Assembly: GCA_963715485.1 (NCBI GenBank)
Contig: OY970244.1
Span: 1,860,001-1,924,000, forward strand
Length of the DNA stretch: 64,000 bases
Direction of reading: 5' to 3'
Source: SG8-30 sp963715485
Lineage (GTDB): Bacteria; Pseudomonadota; Gammaproteobacteria; Steroidobacterales; Steroidobacteraceae
Below are positions 1 through 9,487 of this stretch, piece by piece (position 1 is the first letter of the stretch; each line of letters starts with the position of its first letter). The position numbers and the translations under genes are program-made. A model generated the notes under the pieces. The model saw only the letters and a list, made by a program, of their open reading frames with translations. It did no database searches and had not been told where the DNA came from.

Positions 1-1
1 C

Positions 2-2938
2 GCGCTCGCGTGCACGGTTCACGGCATCGATGAGCACGATTGACTGGTTCACGACGATGCCGGCCAGCATGATCAGTCCGATGTAGGCCACTACGTTGAC
101 CGTGGTGCCGGTGATGAACATCGCCCAGACCGCGCCGACGAGCGCGAGCGGGATGGTCAGCAATATTACGAACGGATGGAGCAGGGACTCGAACTGCGAC
201 GCCATGACCAGGTAGACGAGGAAGACCGCCAGAACCAGGGTGAGTTGCAGGGAACGGAAAGACTCGCGCATGTCCTCGCTCTGGCCGCTGACCATTACGG
301 AAGTGCCGACTGGCAGCTCGAGAGCGGCGACCATGCTCTGCAATTCATTCACGGCACTGCCCAGGTCACCCGAGGCCAGATTGGCGGAAACCAAGGCGAC
401 CCGTTCTTGCCTGAAGCGCCGGATTTCGGCGGGGCCGGTGGCTATCCTGACTTCCGCGACGGCCTCGAGCGGCACTGGACGGTCGCTGCCCGGGTTGACG
501 ATGAGCTTGCGAATCTCATCCACCGAGGAGGCGCGCACGTCGACGCTCCGGACCAGTACGTCGATCTTCTTTTCGCGCAGCTTGTATCGTGTCGCAACGT
601 CGCCCCGCACGCTCGAGACGACCCGGTCGGCGAGCTCCCGGACCGTCAGTCCGAGCCGTGTGGCGCGTTGCTGGTCGAAGAGGATCTGGATCTCCGGGCT
701 GCCGGATTCCACCGTCGACTTGATGTCGCTGAATCGCGGACTTGACTCCATGCGCTCGCGCACCTGGCCTGCGACCACACGCAGGCGTTCGAGGTCATTG
801 CCTGACACCGTGACTTCGAGTGGAGTCGTAAACGTGAACAGAGCGGGGCGGCTGAATCGGTACTGGACTCCGGCAAGCGCGTCAAAACGCCTGCGCAGCG
901 CGTCGATGATGCGGGTCTCCTCTTCGCGACCGACGCCGGAAGCCAGGGTGATCGACAGTCGTCCCGTGTTCTCGCCCGCATCCGTGGGATTTGCATCGAG
1001 CCGGTTCCCGGTCCCGGTGACCGAGTATGAGAGTCCGATCGCCTGCTGTTCAGCTGCGAAGGTCTGCGCCGCCGCGATCGCGCGATCGGTCTCCATAAGC
1101 GGTGTTCCCGGGGCAAGCCTGAGGTCCGCGATGAATTCCCCCTGCGACAGTTGCGGGATCAGTTCCGAGCCGAGGCGTGGAACCAATGCGGCGGTCACGG
1201 CAAGTGCCAGGACGGCGCAGGCCACCACGCGCCCCCGGTGCTCGAGCGACCATTTCAGCGCAGGCAGGTAGGCGCGCTCGATGGCCACAAGGGCGGCCTG
1301 CGTAGCACTTACAGCCGGTGCCAGGCACCAGCCGGCCAGCCGTGCCACCTGCTGGAGGCCCCGCCTGATCCATCCGATCGTCACTCCCAGCAGACGCCCG
1401 AAACGGCCTGGCAGACGCGAGTCATCCGGCTCATGGCCGGCGCTGCCGCTCGCGCCCACGGCGAGCATGGGCACCAGCGTCAGTGCCACGACCAGGGAGA
1501 AGATCAGCGCGAAAGTCACCGTCAACGCCTGGTCCTTGAACAGCTGCCCGGCGACACCGCTGATGAAGACCATTGGGAAGAAAACCGCCACGGAAGTCAG
1601 CGTCGCAGCCGTCACCGCGGTCGCAACCTCGCTGGTCCCGCGGCGCGCCGCATCCTGGCGGGAAAGTCCCTGCTCGCGGTGCCTGACGATGCTTTCCAGC
1701 ACGACAACTGCGTTATCCACCAGCATGCCGACCGCCAGGGCGATTCCGCCCAGCGACATCACGTTGAGCGACAGGTCAAATGCATACATGAGCACGAAGG
1801 TGCCGATCACCGAGACCGGGATCGCAATGCCGGTGATCACGGTCGCGCGCGCATCACGCAGGAAAAGGTACAGCACCAGTATCGCCAGCAGGCCGCCAAT
1901 GATGGCTGCATCGCGCACCTCCCCTATGGCCGAGGATATGAAGCGCGACTGGTCGTAGACGAGCTTCAGCTCGCTGCCCGGTGGCAACGACTTGCCTAGC
2001 TGCTCGACGCGCTCGCGGATATCGGACGCCAGCTGTACCGTGTTGGCGTCACCTTCCTTGTAAACGGCGAGTTCCACTGACTCGATACCGTTGATGCGGG
2101 TGATCGCGTCGCGTTCCTTGTGGCCGCGTTCGACCATGGCCACGTCGCGGAGGTAGATCGGGGCGCCCCCAACCGACGCGATGATCGCCTCCGACATCTG
2201 CTCCACGGACGTGAACTCATTCAGCGTCCGCACCAGGAACCGCTGGTTGCCCTGCTCCAGGCGGCCGCCGGAAAGGTTGACGTTTTCCTCGCGCAACCGT
2301 CGCGCGACCGTCTCGATGCTGAGCCCCAGCTGCGCCAGCCGATCCTGGTCGACATTGACCTGCACCTCGTCCTCGAACCCGCCGCTGACCTTGACTGCGG
2401 CCGATCCGTCCACGGCCTCCAGTTCAGGCTTCAGACGATCGTCGGCGAAGCGCCTGAGTGCCTTCAGGCGCTCGACCGATCCTTCGGAATCGCCTGTCGG
2501 CTGCTTCGCGTCGTGAAAGGCGAGCCGCATGACTGGCTCGGTCGAGGGATCGAAGCGCAGCAGGACCGGACGACTGGCCTCAAGCGGCAGCTGCAACAGA
2601 TCGAGCTTCTCCCGGACGTCGATCCCGGCCAGGTCCATGTCCGTGCCCCAGGAAAACTCCAGGATGACGTCAGACTGTGCCGAGCGGGACACTGACCGCA
2701 CCTGGCGGACGTTCCGGATAATGCCGACGGCTTCCTCAATCGGGCGGGTGATCAGTGTTTCGAGTTCCAGCGGCGCTGCCCCCGGCAGGTCCGTCCTCAC
2801 CGTCAGGGTGGGGTAGGACAGGTCTGGTAGCAGGTTCAGCTTGAGCCGCGACAGAGACACGAAGCCGAATAGCAGGATCGCGACCGTCAACATCAATACC
2901 GTTACCCGCCGGCGGGTGGCGAAATCTACGATCTGCAT
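2..2938 (-). CDS. RND efflux transporter permease, partial (C-terminus beyond window)
   Basis: Inner-membrane, proton-driven RND pump subunit that would work with the adaptor encoded just upstream and an outer-membrane channel not seen here. The frame is open from the ATG at 2938 to the window edge, about 979 codons of the roughly 1040 usual for the family, so only the C-terminal end is missing. The start reads MQIVDFATRRRVTVLML (first membrane segment), then LLPDLSYPTLTV and the porter-domain stretch ITRPIEEAVG. The TM4 motif reads GMLVDNAVVVLES: one Asp is kept and the second Asp of the classic AcrB pair is Asn, as in many RND subfamilies. Substrate cannot be inferred. Confidence 0.93.
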   Translation of the reverse strand, partial: MQIVDFATRRRVTVLMLTVAILLFGFVSLSRLKLNLLPDLSYPTLTVRTDLPGAAPLELETLITRPIEEAVGIIRNVRQVRSVSRSAQSDVILEFSWGTDMDLAGIDVREKLDLLQLPLEASRPVLLRFDPSTEPVMRLAFHDAKQPTGDSEGSVERLKALRRFADDRLKPELEAVDGSAAVKVSGGFEDEVQVNVDQDRLAQLGLSIETVARRLREENVNLSGGRLEQGNQRFLVRTLNEFTSVEQMSEAIIASVGGAPIYLRDVAMVERGHKERDAITRINGIESVELAVYKEGDANTVQLASDIRERVEQLGKSLPPGSELKLVYDQSRFISSAIGEVRDAAIIGGLLAILVLYLFLRDARATVITGIAIPVSVIGTFVLMYAFDLSLNVMSLGGIALAVGMLVDNAVVVLESIVRHREQGLSRQDAARRGTSEVATAVTAATLTSVAVFFPMVFISGVAGQLFKDQALTVTFALIFSLVVALTLVPMLAVGASGSAGHEPDDSRLPGRFGRLLGVTIGWIRRGLQQVARLAGWCLAPAVSATQAALVAIERAYLPALKWSLEHRGRVVACAVLALAVTAALVPRLGSELIPQLSQGEFIADLRLAPGTPLMETDRAIAAAQTFAAEQQAIGLSYSVTGTGNRLDANPTDAGENTGRLSITLASGVGREEETRIIDALRRRFDALAGVQYRFSRPALFTFTTPLEVTVSGNDLERLRVVAGQVRERMESSPRFSDIKSTVESGSPEIQILFDQQRATRLGLTVRELADRVVSSVRGDVATRYKLREKKIDVLVRSVDVRASSVDEIRKLIVNPGSDRPVPLEAVAEVRIATGPAEIRRFRQERVALVSANLASGDLGSAVNELQSMVAALELPVGTSVMVSGQSEDMRESFRSLQLTLVLAVFLVYLVMASQFESLLHPFVILLTIPLALVGAVWAMFITGTTVNVVAYIGLIMLAGIVVNQSIVLIDAVNRARER

Positions 2939-2993
2939 TGAAGTAATTCCCCTGCCATGGCTGCATGACCGCGGCAGGCGCGGCCATGGTCGA

Positions 2994-4148
2994 TCAACCT
3001 GCCGTGGCGGCCTTTGGAGCCGGGTTTTCGCCTGCGTTGACGATGCGCACGGCCGCACCGTCCTTCACCGCGTTCTGGCCGATGACGACGACCTGGTCGT
3101 CATCCGTCAGCCCAGCGACAACCTCGATCCAGCCGCCATTCGACATGCCGATGTCAATGGCACGCTCGGCCGCCTGCCCGTCCTGCACGATGTAGACGCG
3201 GGCCGGGCCCTCGGAATCGAGCAGAGCCGCTCGCGGTATCTGTAGGGCGTCGGGCTTGCGCTCGTAGACGATGTCGACGCGTGCAAACATTCCCGGTCGC
3301 AACGCATGGTCAGGATCTTGCAGCTCGATCCTGACGGGTATGGTGCCGGCGCTGGCGTCGACGTAGGGACTGACCAGCGCGATCCGCCCGGCGATCTTGC
3401 GGCCCGGCAGGGCATCGAGTGACAGTTCAGCCGACTGCCCTTTCGACAAGCGGGACAGCTCCCGCTCAGGCACGTTTACCCGCACCACCAGCGAGTCGAG
3501 GTCTTCGACGACGAACAGCGCACTGTCGGAGCTCTCGATGACACCGCCCACTGGCGTTACCGTATTGCCCACCTTGACGACGTTGGTGCGTGTCGTGACC
3601 GTGCCAGCGATTGGCGAGCGTATGTCGGTCCATGACAGCTGCAGGCGCGCCAGTTCCCAGGTTGCCCTGGCGGAGTCCAGCTCATACTTGAGGTTCTCGA
3701 AGGCGAGGGCGCTGACCAGGCCCCGCTTCTGCAGCTCGACGTTGCGGTTGTAGTCACGCTCGAGCTTGCGCATCTGTGCCTCCGCTTGCGCCAGTTCGAG
3801 TCGCAAGCGGTCGCCGTCGAGTCGGGCAAGCAACTGCCCCGTGTGCACTTGCGCGCCCTCATCGACAAAGACGGCGCGAATCTCGCCGCCGACCTTCGGC
3901 ATCACGAAAGCCTTGCGTTCAGCCTCGACAGGGGCGGTGCCCGAATAGACAGCCGTCATCTCGGCGCGCCGGGGGGTGGTTACTTCGACCGGTACCGTTT
4001 GCCGGGCAGTAGCGTCCTTGTCCTCGGCCTTGCCGTTGGCAGAGTCGCAGCCTGACACGGCGATCACGGCAAGAACCAGCAGGCTGCCGGTCAGCGCCAC
4101 GATGGAGGGGATTCGGCGCGGCACGATTGACATCGCAGGGGTGGTCAC
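2994..4148 (-). CDS. RND periplasmic adaptor (membrane fusion) lipoprotein
   Basis: HlyD/AcrA-type adaptor that bridges the RND permease and an outer-membrane channel. The N-terminus has a hydrophobic stretch ending in a lipobox, VSGC, so it should be lipid-anchored in the periplasm. Next come a barrel-sandwich half (VGGEIRAVFVDEGAQVHTGQ), an alpha-hairpin (LELAQAEAQMRKLERDYNRN), and the second half-motif (SPIAGTVTTR). It is the first gene of the pump operon, 55 bases before the permease. I chose GTG at 4148 because a perfect AGGAGG (4155-4160) lies 6 bases upstream. The ATG at 4154 abuts that site with no spacing. About 384 residues, normal for the family. Confidence 0.92.
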   Translation of the reverse strand: MTTPAMSIVPRRIPSIVALTGSLLVLAVIAVSGCDSANGKAEDKDATARQTVPVEVTTPRRAEMTAVYSGTAPVEAERKAFVMPKVGGEIRAVFVDEGAQVHTGQLLARLDGDRLRLELAQAEAQMRKLERDYNRNVELQKRGLVSALAFENLKYELDSARATWELARLQLSWTDIRSPIAGTVTTRTNVVKVGNTVTPVGGVIESSDSALFVVEDLDSLVVRVNVPERELSRLSKGQSAELSLDALPGRKIAGRIALVSPYVDASAGTIPVRIELQDPDHALRPGMFARVDIVYERKPDALQIPRAALLDSEGPARVYIVQDGQAAERAIDIGMSNGGWIEVVAGLTDDDQVVVIGQNAVKDGAAVRIVNAGENPAPKAATAG

Positions 4149-4172
4149 GGTCATCCTCCTGAATCGGATGAC

Positions 4173-4203
4173 CTATGTTATGGCTACATAGTGTTGTAGT
4201 CAA
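4173..4203 (-). promoter_or_regulatory. Promoter with dyad operator for the RND pump operon
   Basis: On the minus strand, -35 TTGACT (4198-4203) and -10 TAACAT (4175-4180) are separated by exactly 17 bases, a good sigma70-type promoter. The inverted repeat CTATGT-N7-ACATAG (4173-4191) covers the -10 and half the spacer. A second small dyad, GTATA-N4-TATAC, lies at 4204-4217. A repressor or MerR-type activator site is an inference; no regulator gene is adjacent in the window. Confidence 0.55.
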
Positions 4204-4266
4204 GTATAACAGTATACGTAGAGATCGCCAGACACTGAAGTCTTCAGGAACAAAAGCTTACGCGAA

Positions 4267-6417
4267 CTAGTTCGACTGGGGAGTGAGCGATTGAGCGAGC
4301 AACGCCCCTCCAGACGGGGTTGAGCCCAGATACGCGTCAGCGGCAATTTCGGCAGCCTCGGCCAGTACCGCGTCGGGCTGGTCAGCCGCCGAGATGTCCT
4401 CCGCCGATTCCAGCGGCTCGAGGCCGAGCGACTTGCGACGCGAGTTCTCACGGGCCAGCCGCTCCTGCTCCATGTCGGCGCGCTCGGCCTTGCGCTTTTC
4501 CAGGTTCAGAGAGACGGAGGTCAGGGCGCGAATGCGGTCGAGCGACTCAAGGTCGCCTTTCAGCGCAATGAAATCCGCATCGTGATCGACGCGCCCATCG
4601 TGTAGCTTGCCGAGGAGCGGCAGCTCTCCTTCAACGCCGGCCTCGCGCTTGAAATCCGCCGGACGGATACGATCCCATGGCAGGGCGCTGTCGCGAGTGC
4701 TTTCGCCGACATCCGCGATGCTGATCAGGGACGGCAACTCGATGTCCGGCGTCACGCCGCGATGCTGCGTGCTGTCGCCGGTGACTCGGTAGTACTTTCC
4801 AATGGTAACGGTCAATTGACCGAACCCGGATTTCGGACCCAGGGCGTAACGGTCCAGCGGATACAGGTTCTGCACCGAACCCTTGCCGTAGGTCTGCTGG
4901 CCAACCACGAGTCCGCGCCCGTAGTCCTGGATAGCGCCCGCAAAGATCTCCGAGGCCGAGGCGCTGGCGCGATTGACGAGCACGACCATAGGACCTTCCC
5001 AGGCCAGGCCCGGCTCCGGGTCGTCCAGCACCTCGATCCTGCCGCCTGTCTCGCGCAACTGCACGACCGGGCCTTTCTCGATGAACAGGCCCACCAGCGA
5101 GGTCGCTTCCGACAGGTGACCTCCACCGTTGTTACGCAGGTCCATTACCAGCGTTTCCATGCCTTCCGTCTTGAGTTCCTCGATCAGGCGACGTACGTCA
5201 CGAGTGGTGCTGCGATAGTCAGCCTCGCCGGCGCTTCTTGCCTGGTAGTCCTGATAAAAGCTCGGCACGTCGATGACGCCGATCGATATGTCCTTGCCGC
5301 CGCGCTGCGTCTTACGCAGCTCCTTCTTGGCGGCCTGGGCCTCGAGCGTCACCTTGTTGCGGATGAACTCCACAGTCGTTTCCGGCGAGCCGGGGGTCGC
5401 GCCGCCCGGCAGGATCTGCAGGCGCACGACCGTGTCGACCGGTCCGCGTATAAGCTGCACCACATCGTCCAGCCGCCAGCCGACCACGTCCATCATCTGG
5501 CCATCCTGGCCCTGGCCCACTGCCGTGATGCGATCGTTCGCCTTGACCGTGTCCGCAAGCGCCGCCGGGCCGCCAGGAAGGATATTGACGATGGTCACGT
5601 AATCGTCGACCAGCTGCAGCGACGCGCCGATGCCCTCGTAGGACAGGCTCATCGCGATGTTGTATTCCTCAGAATTGCGCGGCGAGAGGTAGTTGGAGTG
5701 CGGATCGAAGACGTGCGAATACGCGTTCATGAACATCTCGAACACGTCGTCAGAGCTGATCTGTTCGATTCGCTTGAGGACCCGCTCGTAGCGCTTGCGC
5801 AGCACTTCCTGGACCTCCGGCCATTCCTTGCCGGCCAGGGTCAGCGACAGGCTGTCGTTCTTGACCCGCTGGCGCCACAGCTCGTCGAGCTCCGCAGAGC
5901 TGGCCGGCCAGGCATCCTTGCTGCGGTCGAACCTGAAGTCCTCGTCCAGCTTGAAGTCCGGCTCGGTCTCGAGCAACGAGATGGCATAGGCAATGCGCTC
6001 GCGGTTGCGCTGTTGCAGTCGCGCGAACATCTGGAAGGGCGGTGAGAGGTCGGAAGTCTTGATTGCATCATCGAGTTCGTACCGGTACTGCTCGAACTCG
6101 GCGACATCAGAAGCCAGCAGGTAGCTGCGGTTACCGTCGAGCGATTCCAGGTAGCGCTCGAAGATCTGCGAGGAGAGCTTGTCATCGAGCGGCGCCTGGC
6201 GGTAGTGCTGGCGCTCCATGACCTCGGCCACCAGGCGTACGACTCGCCGGTGACGTTCCGTGGGCTCGATTGCGCCGGTCGACGCAAGAGCGGGGGCCAC
6301 CGGAGTGGCCGGGCCCGGACCATTACCCATGAACAGCGCGGCCATGCCCGCAATGACGGCGCACACCAGCAAGATCCTGGGCCAGGACACAACTGGAAAC
6401 CTGCGGGAAACGCTCAT
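4267..6417 (-). CDS. prc: Tail-specific (C-terminal processing) protease Prc, S41 family
   Basis: Periplasmic serine protease that degrades or trims proteins from their C-termini, including tmRNA-tagged exported proteins and cell-wall hydrolases. The 716-residue length matches gammaproteobacterial Prc. An N-terminal membrane or signal segment (PRILLVCAVIAGMAALFMG) is followed by the Prc N-terminal domain and a PDZ domain with the FDPHSNYLSPR motif near its start. The S41 catalytic core shows the Ser region NRASASASEIFAGA and the Lys region QQTYGKGSVQNLYPL, giving a Ser/Lys dyad. Monocistronic and convergent with nothing close; the pump operon follows in the same direction after about 110 bases. 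All key residues are present. Confidence 0.95.
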   Translation of the reverse strand: MSVSRRFPVVSWPRILLVCAVIAGMAALFMGNGPGPATPVAPALASTGAIEPTERHRRVVRLVAEVMERQHYRQAPLDDKLSSQIFERYLESLDGNRSYLLASDVAEFEQYRYELDDAIKTSDLSPPFQMFARLQQRNRERIAYAISLLETEPDFKLDEDFRFDRSKDAWPASSAELDELWRQRVKNDSLSLTLAGKEWPEVQEVLRKRYERVLKRIEQISSDDVFEMFMNAYSHVFDPHSNYLSPRNSEEYNIAMSLSYEGIGASLQLVDDYVTIVNILPGGPAALADTVKANDRITAVGQGQDGQMMDVVGWRLDDVVQLIRGPVDTVVRLQILPGGATPGSPETTVEFIRNKVTLEAQAAKKELRKTQRGGKDISIGVIDVPSFYQDYQARSAGEADYRSTTRDVRRLIEELKTEGMETLVMDLRNNGGGHLSEATSLVGLFIEKGPVVQLRETGGRIEVLDDPEPGLAWEGPMVVLVNRASASASEIFAGAIQDYGRGLVVGQQTYGKGSVQNLYPLDRYALGPKSGFGQLTVTIGKYYRVTGDSTQHRGVTPDIELPSLISIADVGESTRDSALPWDRIRPADFKREAGVEGELPLLGKLHDGRVDHDADFIALKGDLESLDRIRALTSVSLNLEKRKAERADMEQERLARENSRRKSLGLEPLESAEDISAADQPDAVLAEAAEIAADAYLGSTPSGGALLAQSLTPQSN

Positions 6418-6528
6418 GGGTTGCTAGAATCCTTCCTGTCAGACGCCGGACTATTCCCCTAGGCTAGAGGCGGGGACCCGGCTGATCAAGTACTGGCGTC
6501 ACGTTGCCACTTTCAGGGGTTACCCGGC

Positions 6529-6825
6529 ATGGGCCCACTAGGATTCCTCACCGGCGTCGTGCTGGGTTCGGCTGCCTCCATCGCGGGCGTGCTGGCCATG
6601 GTGCTGGTCGTATTCCTCGCGGTCTCCTCCGACCATCCCGCCCTGCTCCAGGAATATGCTCCCTTGCTGCGGGCAATCGTACTGTTCGGCATTCTGGCAG
6701 CAGTCGCCGGGGCCGCTTTCGCCGGCCTGCAGAGGCGCCGGTCATGGCGCTGGGCCGCGCAGGGCGCCATGTGGGTCGTGCTTGTGGCCATTGCATGGTC
6801 GTACTGGCCGGACTCTACGGCCTGA
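6529..6825 (+). CDS. Small hypothetical membrane protein
   Basis: 98 residues with about three hydrophobic segments (GFLTGVVLGSAASIAGVLAM, LLRAIVLFGILAAVAGAAFA, MWVVLVAIAWSYW) and a basic RRR patch between the second and third. I do not recognise a named family. It sits alone between the divergent prc gene and the M28 peptidase lipoprotein, with a modest AGGGG about 14 bases before the ATG. The membrane-protein composition and lack of a better frame support it as real, but it is short and could be spurious. Confidence 0.5.
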   Translation: MGPLGFLTGVVLGSAASIAGVLAMVLVVFLAVSSDHPALLQEYAPLLRAIVLFGILAAVAGAAFAGLQRRRSWRWAAQGAMWVVLVAIAWSYWPDSTA

Positions 6826-6882
6826 ACTATTGACCACCCGGCCGGCGGCAGGTTCCGCGGTCGGGTCCGGGAGGCAGTCCAC

Positions 6883-8553
6883 GTGATTCAAGCCAGGTCG
6901 GTAATCTGCCCGCTGCTGGCGGCACTTGGGCTGTCAGGCTGCAACGCAGCGATGACCGCCCGCGATGCCGCCGGCGTAGCCATCAGCGAACAGGCCTACC
7001 GGGCCCATGTCGAGAGGCTGGCATCGGACGAGTTCGAGGGCCGGGGTCCGGGGTCGGAGGGCGAGCGACTGACCGTGCAGTACCTTGAACAGGAATTCCT
7101 GGCGCTGGGCCTGCAGCCGGTCAACGGTGGCAGTTTCCGTCAGCCGGTACCGCTGGTCGAAATCACGGCGCTGGGGTCCCAGTCATACCTCGATTTCTTC
7201 GCCGGCGACCGGCGCATCGCGCTGGCATATGGCGAGGACATGACGGTCAGCACCCGGATTGCGCAGCCAGCCTCCTGGGTGGACGAGAGTCAGCTGGTTT
7301 TCGCAGGCTACGGCATCGTGGCCCCGGAGTACGGCTGGGACGACTATGCGGGTGTCGACATGCGCGGAAAGACCGCAATGATCCTGCTGAATGACCCGGG
7401 GTTCGCATCCGACGACCCGGCGTTGTTCAAGGGCCGGGCGATGACCTACTACGGCCGCTGGACCTACAAGCTCGAGGAAGCGGCGCGTCAGGGCGCGGCG
7501 GCGGCGATCATCATTCACGAAACCCGCGCCGCAGCTTATCCATGGGAAGTCGTGCGCAACGGCCGCACGGGCCCCCAGTTCCACGTCGACGCGCCGGACG
7601 GCACGAAACGGCTGGCGATCGAAGCCTGGGTGACCCACGAACGGGCGGGGGAGGTCCTGTCGCTCGGTGGGCAGGACCTTGCGTTACTTGAGAGCTCGGC
7701 GGCAAGACGCGGGTTCAGCGCGGTTCCGCTCGGCCTGACCGTGTCAGCAGGGGTGCGCAACGCGATCCGGCACTCTGTCTCCTCGAACGTGGCAGCCATC
7801 CTGCCGGGGAAGGACAGGCCGGATGAGTACGTCGTCTACATGGCTCATTGGGACCACCTCGGCCGTGCCCCGGTATTGACCGGAGACAGTATTTTCAATG
7901 GTGCCCAGGACAACGCTACGGGCGTCGCCGGCATCCTCAGTATCGCCAGGGGCTTCCAGGCGATGTTGTCCGCGCCAGCAAGGTCAGTAATGTTCATCGC
8001 CTTCACGGCGGAAGAGTCGGGTCTGGTCGGCTCCGAATTCTATGCGCGCAATCCGCTGGCGCCCCTCGAGAAAACGGTCGCGGCCATCAACATTGACTCG
8101 CTCTATCCGTTGGGAAGGGCCCGTGATCTGCAGGTCATCGGCTCCGGCGCCTCGGATCTCGAGGACCGCCTGGCTGCCGCGGCAGCTGCCCAGGACCGTA
8201 TCCTGATACCTGACCAGAATCCCGAGGCAGGCTTCTTCTACCGCTCAGACCAGGTCAGTCTGGCGAGGCGCGGGGTGCCGGTGCTCTATGTCCGCTCAGG
8301 GCTGGATCTGATCGACAAGCCGGCAGGCACCGGTCAGGCAATGGTGGCCGAGTACTTCGCCAGCCGCTATCACAGGCAAACGGACGATTACGAACCCACG
8401 TGGGACGTCTCCGGATCGATCGAGGACCTGAGGCTTTTGTACGAGGTTGGTGCGAGCCTCGCGGCTGACACCGCGTGGGCATCCTGGTACCCGGGCAATG
8501 AGTTCAGTGCGGTGAGGGATGCCAGCGCGGCGGCGCGGGCCGCAGCTCCCTAG
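6883..8553 (+). CDS. M28 family metallopeptidase, lipoprotein, with PA domain
   Basis: Zinc-dependent aminopeptidase-type exopeptidase, probably anchored in the envelope. The GTG start is preferred because it gives a short signal peptide ending in the lipobox LSGC; the next ATG would delete it. The protease-associated (PA) domain occupies about residues 120-260 (FAGYGIVAPEYGWDDYAGVD). The M28 core has the two-zinc ligand pattern: MAHWDHLG (His), FNGAQDNATG (bridging Asp), TAEESGLVGSEFY (Glu-Glu), INIDSLYPLG (Asp) and a late YHRQTDDY (His). At 556 residues it matches other PA-M28 proteins of gammaproteobacteria. Substrate unknown. Confidence 0.92.
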   Translation: MIQARSVICPLLAALGLSGCNAAMTARDAAGVAISEQAYRAHVERLASDEFEGRGPGSEGERLTVQYLEQEFLALGLQPVNGGSFRQPVPLVEITALGSQSYLDFFAGDRRIALAYGEDMTVSTRIAQPASWVDESQLVFAGYGIVAPEYGWDDYAGVDMRGKTAMILLNDPGFASDDPALFKGRAMTYYGRWTYKLEEAARQGAAAAIIIHETRAAAYPWEVVRNGRTGPQFHVDAPDGTKRLAIEAWVTHERAGEVLSLGGQDLALLESSAARRGFSAVPLGLTVSAGVRNAIRHSVSSNVAAILPGKDRPDEYVVYMAHWDHLGRAPVLTGDSIFNGAQDNATGVAGILSIARGFQAMLSAPARSVMFIAFTAEESGLVGSEFYARNPLAPLEKTVAAINIDSLYPLGRARDLQVIGSGASDLEDRLAAAAAAQDRILIPDQNPEAGFFYRSDQVSLARRGVPVLYVRSGLDLIDKPAGTGQAMVAEYFASRYHRQTDDYEPTWDVSGSIEDLRLLYEVGASLAADTAWASWYPGNEFSAVRDASAAARAAAP

Positions 8554-8794
8554 AAAGCCAGGACCTGCTTCCCGGTGGGCGCGCCGTCAACGCGGTGTTG
8601 CCGCGGTGCGGCGCAGTGGGATGCAGGCTCGCACCGGAGTGACGGCGCCGGGTGAAGGCGCACGTGACCCAGGCGCCTGATGGCCGCCTGGCCGTGTCTC
8701 CGCTGCGAGCTGCAGGGTCTACCCTGCCGTATGGTGCAGCGCAAAAGACGTGATCCACCCTGCAGTTTCAAATCGGCCCCGACTGGCGCCGCGA

Positions 8795-9049
8795 CTAGCC
8801 GCCAGTCCTGGCGCGACGAATGGGGCGGGTCAGCAGGCGGATCGCCCAGAACAACAAGTACGGGCCGAGCAGCAGCGCCCAGGCGCTTGGCTTGAGCGTG
8901 AAGAAGGCACCATACAGAGAGCCCAGGAAGGCGAGCAGGCCGCCCTCATAAGGACCCAGGCTGAATTCGCCGGCCAGGTACACCAAGAACGGCAGGATCA
9001 GCAGGCCGAAAAGGGCGATCAGTCCGAAGTAGAGAAGTTCACGTCGCAT
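8795..9049 (-). CDS. Small hypothetical membrane protein
   Basis: About 84 residues starting at MRRELLYFG. There are two to three hydrophobic segments (YFGLIALFGLLILPFLVYLAG, LLAFLGSLYGAFFTL, ALLLGPYLLFWAIRLL) and a basic tail (RPIRRARTGG), consistent with positive-inside topology. The frame stays open further upstream, but the hydrophobic, well-formed part begins at this ATG. No family recognised. The 241 bases between the peptidase stop and this gene (8554-8794) show no convincing gene. Confidence 0.5.
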   Translation of the reverse strand: MRRELLYFGLIALFGLLILPFLVYLAGEFSLGPYEGGLLAFLGSLYGAFFTLKPSAWALLLGPYLLFWAIRLLTRPIRRARTGG

Positions 9050-9244
9050 CGAATTGTCCCGGATACCGACTCTGCTGGCGGCCGGTGAGACCATGTCGCG
9101 TCACCTGGGGCGAGTTTGCGGGGCGCTGGCCGGCTTGGCAACCAGCCTGGCGTTGCGCGTGTGGTTGGTTTCCAAGGATGTAATTCGAGTCGTCATGCGT
9201 GACATAATCCGCAGCATCCAGCGTAACGCCGCGGTGGATCGCTC

Positions 9245-9484
9245 ATGCGCAAGTTCTGGTGGCCCGAGCCCCTGTACGAGGCCAGACCCTACGGTGCCCT
9301 GACGCTGGGTTTGCTGGCGGGCGTGATTGCGTTGGCGAGGTCCGTCGCCCTGGGCAATTGGGAAGTGCCATTCATGATGGCACTGGTCATCGGTTTCGCG
9401 GCCATGATCTACGGAGGCGTCGTGCTGCAGATGCGTTACGAGTACCGGCGCCGTAGCCGCTGGAACCGGGAACGCCGGGACTGA
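9245..9484 (+). CDS. Small hypothetical membrane protein upstream of a Gfo/Idh/MocA dehydrogenase
   Basis: 79 residues with two membrane segments (YGALTLGLLAGVIALARSVAL and FMMALVIGFAAMIYGGVVLQM) and a strongly basic C-terminus (RYEYRRRSRWNRERRD). It ends 3 bases before the GTG of the dehydrogenase, so the two are probably co-transcribed. No known family recognised; the call rests on composition and tight spacing. Confidence 0.55.
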   Translation: MRKFWWPEPLYEARPYGALTLGLLAGVIALARSVALGNWEVPFMMALVIGFAAMIYGGVVLQMRYEYRRRSRWNRERRD

Positions 9485-9487
9485 CCT

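Noticed and set aside
240..1271. 343-codon plus-strand open frame opposite the RND permease
   Set aside because: Ser/Arg/Ala-rich shadow of the permease frame, no domain resemblance.
4762..6045. 427-codon open frame on the plus strand opposite prc
   Set aside because: Antisense to a perfectly conserved protease gene; the product is His/Arg/Ala-rich with no family resemblance, an effect of GC-rich codon use.
8554..8794. Possible small gene between the M28 peptidase and the small membrane protein
   Set aside because: Short frames on both strands have unbiased, low-complexity products and no ribosome site; nothing supportable.
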